A stretch of DNA of 64,000 bases from Leifsonia sp. 466MF (GCF_900100265.1 NZ_LT629696.1:2418001-2482000); one strand, 5' to 3'; positions 37,477-46,582 are shown, counted from the first letter of the stretch. Notes: a model not told the origin generated them from the sequence alone. A program made the numbers and translations.

Positions 37477-38091
37477 ATGCCTTCATCCACCCGCCGTTTC
37501 GCCCTTCTGACCGCGACCGTCGCGGCAGGCCTCCTCGCATCCGCGGCGCTCGCCGGCTGCACACCGACGCCTACGCCGTCGAAGACGCCGACCGCGTCCG
37601 CGTCGGCCACCAAGACGCCGACGGCGACGCCCGTTCCGGTGGTGACGCCGACCGCTCCCCCGACGCCCGTCGGCATCACCTGCGATCAGGTGCTCACCGC
37701 GGACCAGCTCTACGCGTTCAACCCGAATTACGGCCCGGATCCGGACTATGCGCCCAAGGACGGCACCCTGGAGAAGAAGATCGTCGACTGGCAGGGCGTC
37801 TCGTGCGCCTGGAAGAACCAGACCAGCGGCGACGTCGTGCAGATCGCGGTCGCGAAGCCCCCGTCGGACGCCATGGAGAACCTGAAGAACGTGGCGATCA
37901 CCGACGCCAAGCCGGTGCCGACCTATGGCGTCCCGCCGGAGATCGAGGGCTACTTCAAGGCCGGCAGCAGCGGCCAGGTGCAGATCTTCCGCGGCCCGTA
38001 CTGGATCGTGTCCGAGTCGGGCGCGTTCTTCGAGCCGGGCGACGCGGCACCGCTGATGCAGAACGTGCTGGCGAACATCCCCGCGTCCTGA
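37477..38091 (+). CDS. Secreted lipoprotein of unknown function
   Basis: 204 aa. N-terminal signal peptide with lipobox LAGC, so the mature protein starts at Cys28. A Thr/Pro/Ser/Ala-rich linker of about 35 residues follows. The remaining domain of about 135 residues has two Cys (ITCDQVL, VSCAWKN) likely to form a disulfide. No family is recognised with confidence. It is divergent from argS and followed by a GC hairpin and tRNA-Arg. Confidence 0.85.
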   Translation: MPSSTRRFALLTATVAAGLLASAALAGCTPTPTPSKTPTASASATKTPTATPVPVVTPTAPPTPVGITCDQVLTADQLYAFNPNYGPDPDYAPKDGTLEKKIVDWQGVSCAWKNQTSGDVVQIAVAKPPSDAMENLKNVAITDAKPVPTYGVPPEIEGYFKAGSSGQVQIFRGPYWIVSESGAFFEPGDAAPLMQNVLANIPAS

Positions 38092-38117
38092 CCGGGCACC
38101 CGTTCTCAGCGAACACC

Positions 38118-38149
38118 CGCCGGCCCCGCCGATTTCGCGGCGGCGGCCG
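38118..38149 (+). terminator. GC-rich hairpin after the lipoprotein gene
   Basis: CCGCCG/CGGCGG arms flanking ATTTCG, with further imperfect GGCC/GGCC pairing outside. It lies about 30 bp after the stop codon and before the tRNA promoter. No T-tract. Confidence 0.5.
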
Positions 38150-38158
38150 ACGGGATGC

Positions 38159-38164
38159 TAGCCT
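38159..38164 (+). promoter_or_regulatory. -10 element of tRNA-Arg
   Basis: TAGCCT within CTAGCCTGG, ending 13 nt before the tRNA. The same 9-mer occurs before two protein genes in the window (46576 and 49133). The -35 is not evident. Confidence 0.45.
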
Positions 38165-38177
38165 GGAGAACACCCTG

Positions 38178-38253
38178 GCCCCCATAGCTCAGGGGATAGA
38201 GCGTCTGCCTCCGGAGCAGAAGGCCGTAGGTTCAAATCCTACTGGGGGCACCA
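38178..38253 (+). tRNA. tRNA-Arg (anticodon CCG)
   Basis: 76 nt including encoded CCA. Acceptor GCCCCCA pairs with TGGGGGC, discriminator A. D arm GCTC/GAGC, anticodon arm TCTGC-CTCCGGA-GCAGA with anticodon CCG at 38211-38213, T arm GTAGG-TTCAAAT-CCTAC. It reads CGG, a common Arg codon in GC-rich genomes. Confidence 0.98.
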
Positions 38254-38281
38254 TGCGACTCCTTCGGGATCGAGCCCGTTC

Positions 38282-38551
38282 CTAGACGGCGTCCAAGTCC
38301 GTCTCGAGCAGCTCCACGAGCTCGTCGAGGGCTCCCTCCGCGCCCGGTGTGTCCGAGCGCAGGGTGACGACCGTCCCCTTGCTTGCGGCGAGGCCCATGA
38401 GCGAGAGGATGCTGCGCGCATCCAGCTCGGGTCCGTCGCCGACGGCGATCGTGACCGGGATGGCCTTCTCCTGCACCGACTGGACGAACAGTTTGGCGGG
38501 TCGGGCATGGAGTCCCGAGGAACTGGCGATGGTGGCGTGACGTTCGGTCAT
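38282..38551 (-). CDS. ptsH: Phosphocarrier protein HPr
   Basis: 89 aa. The phosphorylated His15 is in SSGLHARPAK, and the regulatory Ser is Ser47 in ARSILSLMGL. HPr passes phosphate from enzyme I to EIIA. Last gene of the fructose operon, 31 bp after fruA. No enzyme I gene (ptsI) is in the window. Confidence 0.97.
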   Translation of the reverse strand: MTERHATIASSSGLHARPAKLFVQSVQEKAIPVTIAVGDGPELDARSILSLMGLAASKGTVVTLRSDTPGAEGALDELVELLETDLDAV

Positions 38552-38582
38552 GGGATGTGTCCTCGTTCTGAGTGTCGGATGG

Positions 38583-40670
38583 TTACGCGGCCACGGTCTC
38601 CCGGACCGGCTGCTCGGCGGTGGTGTCGGCCGGCGCCGACTCGACCCTGCGGCCGGGAGCGGTGAACCGCTTCAGAGCCGTCACGATCAGGGCGGTGGTG
38701 ACCGTTCCGGCGACGAGAGCCAGTAGGAAGCCCCACAGCGGGTCGATCGCGAAGAAGACGAAAACGCCGCCGTGCGGGGCGCGCGACTCGACGGCGAAGG
38801 CCATCGCGAGGCCGCCGGCGACCGCTCCCCCGACGAGGTTCGCGGGGATGACGCGGAGCGGGTCCGCCGCGGCGAACGGGATGGCGCCCTCGGAGATGAA
38901 CGAGGCGCCCAGCAGCCAGGCGGCCGCGCCGTTCTCGCGCTCCACCTCGGTGAAGCCGCGCCGGTACAGGACCGTGGAGGCGAGGGCCATGCCCAGCGGG
39001 GGCACCATTCCGGCGATCATGACGGCGGCCATGACCTGGAAGCTGGCGTCCGTCTGCTGCGCCAGGCCGGCGACGGCGAACGCGTAGGCGACCTTGTTGA
39101 CCGGGCCGCCGAGGTCGAAGCACATCATCAGTCCGAGGATGATGCCGAGCACGATCGCAGCGCCGCCGCTCAGACCGTTGAGGAAGCCGTTCAGCTGGGT
39201 CATCAGCCAGGCGATCGGGGCACCGAGGATGAGCAGCATCAACCCGGACGCGATGATGGACGCCCCGAGCGGGATGATCACCACCGGCATCAGGCCGCGC
39301 AGCCACCGCGGGACGGTGGGACGCCCGATCAGCCACGCCGCGAATCCGGCGAGCAGACCGCCGACCAGGCCGCCGAGGAATCCGGCGTTCATGAAGACCG
39401 CGATGGCGCCGGCGACGAAACCGGGAGCGATACCCGGCCGGTCGGCGATGGCGAAGGCGATGTATCCCGCCAGCGCGGGCACCAGGAAGCCCAGGCTCAC
39501 GCTGCCGATCTCGAACGCGATCGCGCCGAGGTAGTAGCCGAGCCCCTCCGGCGGGAGGTTCCAGATCGCGAAGTGCTGCAGCGTGTACACGGCGTTGTTC
39601 ACGCCGGAATCGCCGTGCGCCAGCGCGATGCCGTACCCGCCGAGGAAGGGCAGGAAGCTGATCGCGACGAGCAGCCCGCCGCCCGCGACGAACGGGATCA
39701 TGTAGCTGACGCCCGTGAGCAGGATGCGCTGGAGGTTGCGGCCCCACGACACGTTCTGGGACGGCGCGGACGATGCCCCGGACGTCGTGTTGGCACCGGC
39801 CTGGACGCGGGCACCGTTCGGGTCCTTCGCGACGGCGACCGCCTCCGCGACGAGTGCCGCGGGCTGCTCGATGCCGCGCTTGACCCCCGAGCGGACGACC
39901 GGCTTGCCGGCGAAGCGCGCCTCTTCGCGCACATCCACGTCGTTGGCGAAGATGACCGCGTCGGCGGCATCGATCACACTCTGCGGGAGCGCCTGGTAGC
40001 CGCTCGAACCCTGCGGCTCGACGACCAGGTCGACACCGGACTTCTTGCCGGCCGCGGTGAGCGCGTCGGCGGCCATGAACGTGTGGGCGATGCCGGTCGC
40101 GCAGGAGGTGACGGCGACGATCCGGGCCGGGCGGCCGTCGATGAGGAGGCCGTCGGCGACGGCGGCATCCGGGCGGGCCGTCTGCGGCGCGGCGGCGGGC
40201 GCCGCAACAGTGGCCTCCCCCTCGCCGATCGCCTCGTCGACGAGCGCGACGACATCCTGCGGCGTCTTCGCGGCACGGAGGCCGGCGGTGAACTCCTCCA
40301 GCATCAGGCTGCGAGCGAGCTTCGAGAGCACCGCGAGGTGCGTCTCCGCCGCGTCGGCGGGGGCGGCGATGAGAAAGACGAGGTCGGCCGGGCCGTCGGA
40401 GGCGCCGAAGTCGACGCCGGGCTTCAGCCGGGCGAACGCCAGGGACGGCACGGTCACGGCCGCGCTCTTCGCGTGCGGGATCGCGATGCCGCCCGGTAGC
40501 CCGGTCTCGTCCTTCTGTTCACGAGCCCAGGCGTCCTCGTAGAGGGCGTCGGCGTCCGTCGCCCTCCCCTGCGCGACGACGTGCGCGGCGAGCTCGCGGA
40601 TCACCTCGCTCTTGTCCGCGCGGCCCACGTCGAGCTCGACGAGTTCGGGGATGATGGTCTTCGATGACAC
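38583..40670 (-). CDS. fruA: PTS fructose transporter EIIABC (fused)
   Basis: 695 aa with domains in order A-B-C. EIIA (about 1-150) has the phospho-His in GIAIPHAKS; EIIB (about 180-270) has the phospho-Cys in VTSCATGIAHTF; EIIC (about 315-665) has the membrane channel with FDLGGPVNK and FISEGAIPF. It imports fructose as fructose-1-phosphate. GTG start (VSSKTIIPEL) with GGAGGA 4 nt upstream; the open frame extends further but then antisense to fruK. Ala/Thr/Ser-rich linkers join the domains. Confidence 0.96.
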   Translation of the reverse strand: MSSKTIIPELVELDVGRADKSEVIRELAAHVVAQGRATDADALYEDAWAREQKDETGLPGGIAIPHAKSAAVTVPSLAFARLKPGVDFGASDGPADLVFLIAAPADAAETHLAVLSKLARSLMLEEFTAGLRAAKTPQDVVALVDEAIGEGEATVAAPAAAPQTARPDAAVADGLLIDGRPARIVAVTSCATGIAHTFMAADALTAAGKKSGVDLVVEPQGSSGYQALPQSVIDAADAVIFANDVDVREEARFAGKPVVRSGVKRGIEQPAALVAEAVAVAKDPNGARVQAGANTTSGASSAPSQNVSWGRNLQRILLTGVSYMIPFVAGGGLLVAISFLPFLGGYGIALAHGDSGVNNAVYTLQHFAIWNLPPEGLGYYLGAIAFEIGSVSLGFLVPALAGYIAFAIADRPGIAPGFVAGAIAVFMNAGFLGGLVGGLLAGFAAWLIGRPTVPRWLRGLMPVVIIPLGASIIASGLMLLILGAPIAWLMTQLNGFLNGLSGGAAIVLGIILGLMMCFDLGGPVNKVAYAFAVAGLAQQTDASFQVMAAVMIAGMVPPLGMALASTVLYRRGFTEVERENGAAAWLLGASFISEGAIPFAAADPLRVIPANLVGGAVAGGLAMAFAVESRAPHGGVFVFFAIDPLWGFLLALVAGTVTTALIVTALKRFTAPGRRVESAPADTTAEQPVRETVAA

Positions 40671-40711
40671 GGTGTCCTCCAGGGTGGTTCGGGGTGACAG
40701 GTGGATGGGGT

Positions 40712-41662
40712 TCAGGGATGCAGCGCGGCGACGCGGATGTCGCCCGGCGGCAGGTCGAGGGGGCGCGGGGCCTGGGTGCCCGGCAGGGATGCGGCGGCCG
40801 AACCGTAACGGACCGCGTTGACGAGCCGTTCCGCGGGGGCGGCGTCGGCGAGGTCGGCCAGCAGGTAGCCCGCGAGGGCGCTGTCGCCCGCTCCGACCGT
40901 GCTCCGCACCCGGATGCGCGGCGCCTCGGCGACGAACGCGCCGTCGGCGGTGACGAGGACGGAACCCTCCGCGCCGAGCGTGATCAGCGCCGCGCCGACG
41001 GTCTCCGGGACGAGGGGGCCCGCTGCGGCGAGGACCGCGTCGACCAGCCCGTCCGGATCCGGCCGGCCCGTGCCCGTCAGCTCGGCGAGCTCCTGCTCGT
41101 TCGGCTTGATCAGGTCCGGTTGCGCGTCGAAGACGGCGGCACGCAGGGCGTCGCCCGACGTATCGACCGCGATCTTCGGTGCATCGTCCCGCCACCGGTC
41201 ACGGACCGCCCGGATCACGGTCACGTAGAAGTCGTCCCCCGCACCGGGCGGGAGTGATCCGGCCAGGACGAGCCAGCGTGCGCCCGCGCACGCGTCGACG
41301 ACGGCCGCGACGAGTGCCGCGCTCTCCGCGCGCTCGAGGATCGTGCCCGGCAGGTTGAGCTTGGTCGTGATGCCGGCCGGGTCGGTGATGGTGAGGTTCG
41401 CGCGGGCGTGGCCGTGGATGGGGACGGGACGCGTGCGCACACCGGCCGACTGCAGCGCGACCCCGAACGGGTCGTCCGCGGCGAGCGGCAGGACGGCGAG
41501 AGCTGGGACGGCAGCGGCGGCGATCACCCGGGCGACATTGATGCCCTTGCCGCCCGCATCCTCCCGCGCCCCGACCGCACTCTGGACCTCGCCGGGCAGC
41601 AGCGGGGCGCCGAGCGTGACGGAGCGGTCGAGCGACGGGTTGGCGGTGAGCGTGACGATCAT
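40712..41662 (-). CDS. fruK: 1-phosphofructokinase
   Basis: 316 aa PfkB family. N-terminal MIVTLTANPSLDR, GGKGINVAR substrate loop and the C-terminal STVGAGDSALAG with catalytic Asp. It converts fructose-1-phosphate from FruA to fructose-1,6-bisphosphate. The ATG overlaps the fruR stop (ATGA), and fruA starts 41 bp downstream. Confidence 0.96.
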   Translation of the reverse strand: MIVTLTANPSLDRSVTLGAPLLPGEVQSAVGAREDAGGKGINVARVIAAAAVPALAVLPLAADDPFGVALQSAGVRTRPVPIHGHARANLTITDPAGITTKLNLPGTILERAESAALVAAVVDACAGARWLVLAGSLPPGAGDDFYVTVIRAVRDRWRDDAPKIAVDTSGDALRAAVFDAQPDLIKPNEQELAELTGTGRPDPDGLVDAVLAAAGPLVPETVGAALITLGAEGSVLVTADGAFVAEAPRIRVRSTVGAGDSALAGYLLADLADAAPAERLVNAVRYGSAAASLPGTQAPRPLDLPPGDIRVAALHP

Positions 41663-42444
41663 GCGGACCACACCTCGACATCCGCCGCGGCCAGCGCCTC
41701 GGCCAGGGCGCCCTCCGGCGCGACATCCGTCACGAGCAGGTCGATGGCGTCGAGCGGCGCGAAGGCGACGAGCGACTCCTGCTGGAACTTGCTGGAGTCG
41801 GCGACGACGACGACACGGCGCGCAGCGCGGACGATGGCCTCCTTCACGGCGGCCTCCTCCGGGTCCGGCGTGCTCAGGCCGAAGCCGGCCGAGACGCCGT
41901 TGGCGCCGACGAACACGATGTCCGGGCGCAGCGAGTGGATGGACCGAACGGTCCCGGCGCCGACCGCGGCGGCGGTGACCCCGCGGATGCGCCCGCCGAT
42001 CACGGTCAGCGACACGCGCTCGGTTCCGGCCAGCGCCGGCGCGACGGCCAGCGAGTGGGTCACGACCTCGGCCTCGCCGCGTGTGCCGGACAGCCGGTCG
42101 GGCAGGAGTTCGGCGACGGCGGCGGTGGTCGTGCCCGCGTCGAGGTAGAGGGAGCCGCGGAAGCCGTCTCCGAGGATGTCCAGCGCCCGCGCGGCGATGC
42201 GCTGCTTGGTGTCCGCCCGCAGCGCTGTGCGCTCTGAGACGGAGACCTCGGAGGTGCTGACGCGGTCGATCGCGACGGCTCCGCCGTGCACCCGCCGGAG
42301 CGCACCGGACTGCTCGAGCGCGTCCAGGTCGCGGCGCACGGTCTCGGTCGTGACCCCGAATCGCTGGGCGAGGTCGACGACGGCGACGCGGCCGTCGTCG
42401 AGCAGCATCCGCTCGATCAGCCCCTGGCGCTCCATTGCGTACAC
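41659..42444 (-). CDS. fruR: DeoR-family regulator of the fructose operon
   Basis: 261 aa. DeoR HTH at about 20-45 (VVDLAQRFGVTTETVRRDLDALE) and a sugar-phosphate sensor domain with the pattern LYLDAGTTT and VVVADSSKF. The GTG start (VYAMERQ) was chosen because GGAGGG lies 7 nt upstream and family members begin this way. It is the first gene of fruR-fruK-fruA-ptsH; the effector is probably fructose-1-phosphate (family knowledge). A 28-bp palindrome upstream overlaps its -35. Confidence 0.93.
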   Translation of the reverse strand: MYAMERQGLIERMLLDDGRVAVVDLAQRFGVTTETVRRDLDALEQSGALRRVHGGAVAIDRVSTSEVSVSERTALRADTKQRIAARALDILGDGFRGSLYLDAGTTTAAVAELLPDRLSGTRGEAEVVTHSLAVAPALAGTERVSLTVIGGRIRGVTAAAVGAGTVRSIHSLRPDIVFVGANGVSAGFGLSTPDPEEAAVKEAIVRAARRVVVVADSSKFQQESLVAFAPLDAIDLLVTDVAPEGALAEALAAADVEVWSA

Positions 42445-42470
42445 GCGGTGTCCCTCCGTTGGTTTCCCAC

Positions 42471-42499
42471 ACGTTACAACACGTTCACAGAGAAAACAA
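42471..42499 (-). promoter_or_regulatory. Promoter of the fru operon
   Basis: On the minus strand, TTGTTT (42494-42499) and TAACGT (42471-42476) are exactly 17 bp apart. CACGTT repeats 10 bp apart (42470 and 42480) lie in the -10 region. The transcription start would be near 42464, leaving a leader of about 20 nt with GGAGGG. Confidence 0.65.
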
Positions 42500-42518
42500 C
42501 ATGCAGATGTGGTTTTCT
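42491..42518. promoter_or_regulatory. Probable FruR operator
   Basis: AGAAAACAACAT - GCAG - ATGTGGTTTTCT: 12-bp arms with one mismatch around a 4-bp centre. It overlaps the -35 of the fru promoter and lies in the divergent gap to rlmC. The AT-rich composition and position fit a DeoR-family site. Confidence 0.7.
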
Positions 42519-42540
42519 GTTGCCGTCCTCGGGCGGCCCG

Positions 42541-42546
42541 TAGAAT
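42541..42546 (+). promoter_or_regulatory. -10 element of rlmC
   Basis: TAGAAT, 10 nt before the ATG, with no Shine-Dalgarno. The transcript would start within a few nt of the start codon. It is about 22 bp from the FruR palindrome, so cross-regulation is possible but unproven. Confidence 0.45.
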
Positions 42547-42556
42547 CGACACTCCG

Positions 42557-43681
42557 ATGGACTGCTCCTACTTCGACGCCGGCGTATGCCGCTCGTGCAC
42601 GCTGATGGGCGTCCCGTACGCGGAGCAGCTCGACGGCAAGGACCGCCTGGCCCGTGAGCTGCTCGCCCCCTTCGGCGACGCCACCTGGCTCGCGCCGGTC
42701 GCGAGCGCAGAAGCGGGATACCGCAACAAGGCCAAGATGGTGATCGGCGGCACCGTGGAGCGGCCGACCATCGGCATCCTCGACGAAGCCGGCCGCGGCG
42801 TCGACCTGCGCGAATGCGGCATCTGCTCCCCCGGCATCCGCGCTGCGCTGCCCGTGCTCGCGGGGTTCATCACGCGGCAGCGGCTGGAGCCGTACCGCGT
42901 CCCCGAGCGCCGCGGCGAGCTGAAGTACGTGCTCGTCACCGAGTCGCCGGACCACGAGCTCATGGTGCGCTTCGTCGCCCGCTCGGGGCAGACGGTCGCG
43001 CGCGTCCGCGCCGGCCTCGGCCGGCTGCTGGGCGACCTGCCGAACGCCCGCGTCGTCACGGTGAACGTGCAGCCCGAGCACAAGGCGGTGGTGGAGGGCG
43101 ACACGGAGGTCGTGCTCACCCGGGAGTCCACCCTCACGATGCGTCTCGGACCCGTGTCGCTGCGCCTCCGGCCGCAGAGCTTCTTCCAGACCAACACCGA
43201 CGTGGCCACCGCCCTCTACGGGCAGGTCGCCGCCTGGGTCGACGAGATCGGCCCGGCCTCGGTGTGGGACCTGTACTGCGGCGTCGGCGGGTTCGCCCTG
43301 CATGTCGCTGCTCCCGGACGCCGGGTGGTCGGCGTCGAGACCAGCCGGGAGGCCGTGCGCAGTGCCCGGGCGACGGCGGCCGCCGCCGGACTGCCGCAGG
43401 TGGCGTTCCGTGCCGGTGACGCGACGGCGTTCGCCGTGTCCGCAGCGGCGGCGCCGGAGCTCGTGATCGTGAATCCGCCGCGCCGCGGGATCGGAGCAGA
43501 GCTCGCCGGGTGGCTCGAGGGATCCGGAGTCGGCAGCGTCGTGTACTCCAGCTGCAACCCGAAGAGCCTCGCACACGACCTCGCACGGATGCCGTCGTAC
43601 CGGGTCCGGGCCGGCCGGGTGCTCGACATGTTCCCGCAGACCGGACACATGGAGGTGGCGGTGCTGCTCGAGCGCCGCTGA
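42557..43681 (+). CDS. rlmC: 23S rRNA (uracil-C5)-methyltransferase, RlmC type
   Basis: 374 aa, RlmC length. The N-terminus MDCSYFDAGVCRSCTLMG carries the Cys set of the iron-sulfur cluster (Cys3, Cys11, Cys14), with a fourth in CGIC near 90. Methyltransferase motifs: SFFQTN, DLYCGVGGFAL for SAM, NPPRRG, and the catalytic Cys in SSCNPKSL. No TRAM domain, which separates RlmC from RlmD. It methylates a uracil of 23S rRNA (U747 in E. coli). Divergent from the fru operon. Confidence 0.93.
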   Translation: MDCSYFDAGVCRSCTLMGVPYAEQLDGKDRLARELLAPFGDATWLAPVASAEAGYRNKAKMVIGGTVERPTIGILDEAGRGVDLRECGICSPGIRAALPVLAGFITRQRLEPYRVPERRGELKYVLVTESPDHELMVRFVARSGQTVARVRAGLGRLLGDLPNARVVTVNVQPEHKAVVEGDTEVVLTRESTLTMRLGPVSLRLRPQSFFQTNTDVATALYGQVAAWVDEIGPASVWDLYCGVGGFALHVAAPGRRVVGVETSREAVRSARATAAAAGLPQVAFRAGDATAFAVSAAAAPELVIVNPPRRGIGAELAGWLEGSGVGSVVYSSCNPKSLAHDLARMPSYRVRAGRVLDMFPQTGHMEVAVLLERR

Positions 43682-43710
43682 GCGACGCGTCCGCTCAGGC
43701 GTCCTTCCGC

Positions 43711-44523
43711 TCAGGTGTCCTTCCGGATCCAGCGGAACGTGATCCGGCTCGCCAGCAGACCGACGACCAGCCAGACCGAGAGCACGATCGCGATCCCGGC
43801 GAGCTGCCAGCTGCCTCCCGGCTCCCGCGCCTCGAAGTCCGGCGGCAGGAAGACGCTGCGCATCCCCTCGGCGATCCACTTCAGCGGGAACACGCTGGCC
43901 ACGTTCTGCAGCCACGTCGGCAGCACGTTGAAGGGGATGTAGACGCCGGAGATGAACTGCAGGATCAGGACGATCGGGATGATGACGGCCGTTGCACTCC
44001 GACCGGTGCGCGGAATGGAGGACAGCGCGATCCCGAGCACGGCGGATGTCACTATGCCGAGCAGGTAGATCCACGCGAAGCGTACCCAGAGCTCGGCTTC
44101 GGTCGGGAGCGCGACGTCGAACGCGAACCGGGCGACCACGAGCAGCAGGCCGATCTGCAGCACGCTCGTCGCGAGCACCTGGCCCATCTTCCCGATGAAG
44201 TACGAGATCACCGGCAGCGGGGTGCCGCCGAGGCGCTTCAGGGTGCCGTCGCTCTTCTCCCCCGCGATGTCGACGGCCAGGTTCTGGACGCCGGAGAGCA
44301 GGATGCCCGCCGCGATCATGGCGGGCAGGTAGTAGGCGGCCTGGCTGATCCCTCCCGTGCCGTCCGGCGCCGCTCCGACGTCCCCCATCCCCTGGAACGC
44401 GACGGAGAAGATGCCGAGCATCACGACCGGGAACAGGAAGGTGAAGAAGATCGTGTCCGGCTGGCGGAAGTAGGTGATCGTCTCGTACCTGGCCCGCTCG
44501 ATCCCCAGGCCGAGGGCGCTCAC
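43711..44523 (-). CDS. ABC-2 type transport permease
   Basis: 270 aa, six membrane helices, opening with the soluble motif RYETITYFRQPDTIFFTFLFPVV (shown for position). The region GEKSDGTLKRLGGTPL is the ABC-2 coupling segment. Its start overlaps the ATPase gene stop, so the pair form one transporter. Substrate unknown; related pairs export lipids, drugs or exopolymers. Confidence 0.92.
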   Translation of the reverse strand: MSALGLGIERARYETITYFRQPDTIFFTFLFPVVMLGIFSVAFQGMGDVGAAPDGTGGISQAAYYLPAMIAAGILLSGVQNLAVDIAGEKSDGTLKRLGGTPLPVISYFIGKMGQVLATSVLQIGLLLVVARFAFDVALPTEAELWVRFAWIYLLGIVTSAVLGIALSSIPRTGRSATAVIIPIVLILQFISGVYIPFNVLPTWLQNVASVFPLKWIAEGMRSVFLPPDFEAREPGGSWQLAGIAIVLSVWLVVGLLASRITFRWIRKDT

Positions 44524-45380
44524 GACTCCGCTCCCGCCCGCTGGACGAGGTCGAGGTACACATCTTCCAGGCTCGGCCGGATGACCTCGAGGTCGGAGGG
44601 CTCGCCGCCGGTCTCCGCGGTCAGCCGTGCGACGACGGCCGCGGGCGTGTCGGTGCGTTCGGAGCGCGGGATGCCGTCCGCGTCACGCCAGCGCACGATC
44701 GGGACGCGGGCCGCCGCTCCCCCGAGCTGGTGGATGGCGCCCATGTCGACGAGCCGTCCCTCGGCGATCACGGCCGCGCGGTCGCTCAGCTGGGCGGCCT
44801 CGTCGAGGTAGTGCGTGGTGAGCAGGATGGTGGTCCCCTCGCGTTTCAGCGAACGGATCAGCTCCCAGAACTGGTGCCGCGCCTCGGGGTCGAAACCGGT
44901 GGTGGGCTCGTCGAGGAACAGCAGCTCGGGCCGGCCGATGACGCCGAGCGCCACGTCGAGCCGCCTGCGCTGGCCGCCGGACAGGCTGCGGACGCGCGCC
45001 TTGGCCTTGTCGGAGAGCCCGACCGCCGCCATCACCTCGTCGACGTCGCGCGGCGTCGGGTAGAACCGTGCGAAGTGGGTGAGCTGTTCGCGGACGGTGA
45101 CGTTCGTCGCCTCCGCCCCGGTCTGGAGGACGATTCCGAGTCGTGCTTTCCACTTCGTCCCGCCTTTGGCCGGATCGACACCGAGGACGGACACGTCGCC
45201 CGACGACCGGTCACGGTATCCCTCGAGGATCTCGATCGTCGTACTCTTACCGGCGCCGTTCGGGCCGAGCAGGGCGAACGTCTCCCCCGCGTGGATGTCG
45301 AAGTCGATCCCCCGCACGGCGTCGAACGATCCGTAGGACTTCCGAAGCTCCCGGACCGTCACCGCGCTGTCGCTGCTCAC
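44520..45380 (-). CDS. ABC transporter ATPase
   Basis: 286 aa. Walker A GPNGAGKST, signature LSGGQRRRLDVA, Walker B LLFLDEPTTGFD, switch His in LLTTHYLDEA. A C-terminal extension of about 60 residues follows. GTG start (VSSDSAVTVRELRKSYG) chosen because the upstream in-frame extension would run into the msrA 3' hairpin. Partner of the ABC-2 permease downstream. Confidence 0.94.
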   Translation of the reverse strand: MSSDSAVTVRELRKSYGSFDAVRGIDFDIHAGETFALLGPNGAGKSTTIEILEGYRDRSSGDVSVLGVDPAKGGTKWKARLGIVLQTGAEATNVTVREQLTHFARFYPTPRDVDEVMAAVGLSDKAKARVRSLSGGQRRRLDVALGVIGRPELLFLDEPTTGFDPEARHQFWELIRSLKREGTTILLTTHYLDEAAQLSDRAAVIAEGRLVDMGAIHQLGGAAARVPIVRWRDADGIPRSERTDTPAAVVARLTAETGGEPSDLEVIRPSLEDVYLDLVQRAGAES

Positions 45381-45395
45381 GGCCTCAGTATGGCA

Positions 45396-45427
45396 ACCGG
45401 CCGGTGGACGTGTGTCCACCGGCCGGT
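45396..45427 (-). terminator. Perfect hairpin downstream of msrA
   Basis: 14-bp perfectly complementary arms (45396-45409 and 45414-45427) with the tetraloop GTGT. It lies about 35 bp after the msrA stop and before the ABC ATPase start. Without a T-run it may stabilise the msrBA mRNA 3' end as well as terminate. Confidence 0.75.
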
Positions 45428-45433
45428 GGTGTC

Positions 45434-45469
45434 GCTCAGATCGCTCGGATAGCTCGGATCGCTCAGCTC
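45434..45469. repeat. Four tandem 9-bp repeats at the msrA stop
   Basis: GCTCAGATC, GCTCGGATA, GCTCGGATC, GCTCAGCTC in a row; the last contains the msrA stop. Three of the four units are outside the gene. Probably slippage-derived. Confidence 0.75.
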
Positions 45470-45972
45470 GCCGCGGTCTCGCGCTTCGGCAGCTTCCAGC
45501 CCGGGCGCACGAAGTGGCAGGTGTAGCCCCACGGGATGCGCTCCAGGTAGTCCTGGTGCTCCGGCTCGGCCTCCCAGAAGGGACCGGCGGCGGTCACCTC
45601 GGTGACGACCTTTCCGGGCCACAGCCCCGACGCGTCCACGTCGGCGATGGTGTCCTCGGCGACGCGGCGCTGCTCGTCGTTCTCGTAGAAGATCGCGGAA
45701 CGGTAGCTGGTGCCGACGTCGTTACCCTGGCGGTTCTTCGTCGACGGGTCGTGGATCTGGAAGAAGAACTCGAGCAGGTCGCGGTAGGTGGTCCGCTCGG
45801 GGTCGTACTCGATCTCGATCGCCTCGGCGTGGGATCCGTGGTTGCGGTAGGTGGCGTTGGGGACGTCGCCCCCGGTGTAGCCGACGCGGGTGCTGGTGAC
45901 GCCGGGGAGCTTGCGGATGAGATCCTGCATGCCCCAGAAACATCCGCCGGCGAGGATGGCCTTCTCAGTCAT
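45463..45972 (-). CDS. msrA: Peptide methionine sulfoxide reductase A
   Basis: 169 aa. Catalytic Cys10 in AGGCFWGMQ; other MsrA features are [20 protein letters not shown] (in part), FFQIHDPST and [10 protein letters not shown]. It reduces methionine-S-sulfoxide in damaged proteins. The C-terminus has PWGYTCHF with a Cys that may resolve the disulfide. 11 bp downstream of msrB. Confidence 0.97.
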   Translation of the reverse strand: MTEKAILAGGCFWGMQDLIRKLPGVTSTRVGYTGGDVPNATYRNHGSHAEAIEIEYDPERTTYRDLLEFFFQIHDPSTKNRQGNDVGTSYRSAIFYENDEQRRVAEDTIADVDASGLWPGKVVTEVTAAGPFWEAEPEHQDYLERIPWGYTCHFVRPGWKLPKRETAAS

Positions 45973-45983
45973 TTTCTGTGTCC

Positions 45984-46430
<447 letters not shown>

Positions 46431-46576
46431 GTTTCCTCCTCGTGCGGCGCGCTGGCTGCGGCGCCGTCAGTAGATGGAACACCCGAGCACTCCGGGATGG
46501 TCCCGCTGATCCTGTGAGTTCGCCGAGTGCGCGAAAGCCGAACGGAAAGGGGTAGACGCGCGCCGAAGCCGCCCCC

Positions 46577-46582
46577 TAGCCT
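46577..46582 (+). promoter_or_regulatory. -10 element upstream of the alpha/beta hydrolase
   Basis: TAGCCT in the 9-mer CTAGCCTGG (46576-46584), giving a leader of about 50 nt. Same 9-mer as before tRNA-Arg and the epimerase-like gene. Confidence 0.45.

Noticed and set aside
34828..38091. A 1087-codon plus-strand open frame through the argS region
   Set aside because: Antisense to DUF2993 and argS for most of its length; only the last 204 codons (from 37477) have a signal peptide and are kept as the lipoprotein.
38178..38253. tRNA-Arg 3' end as an integration (att) site
   Set aside because: No integrase nearby and no second copy of the tRNA 3' end found in the window.
38583..41195. An N-terminal extension of FruA by about 170 residues
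   Set aside because: The extra part is antisense-like Arg/Gly-rich sequence overlapping fruK; the GTG at 40670 has a good Shine-Dalgarno.
45434..45469. Possible CRISPR-like array
   Set aside because: Units are 9 bp, contiguous and without spacers; no cas genes anywhere in the window.
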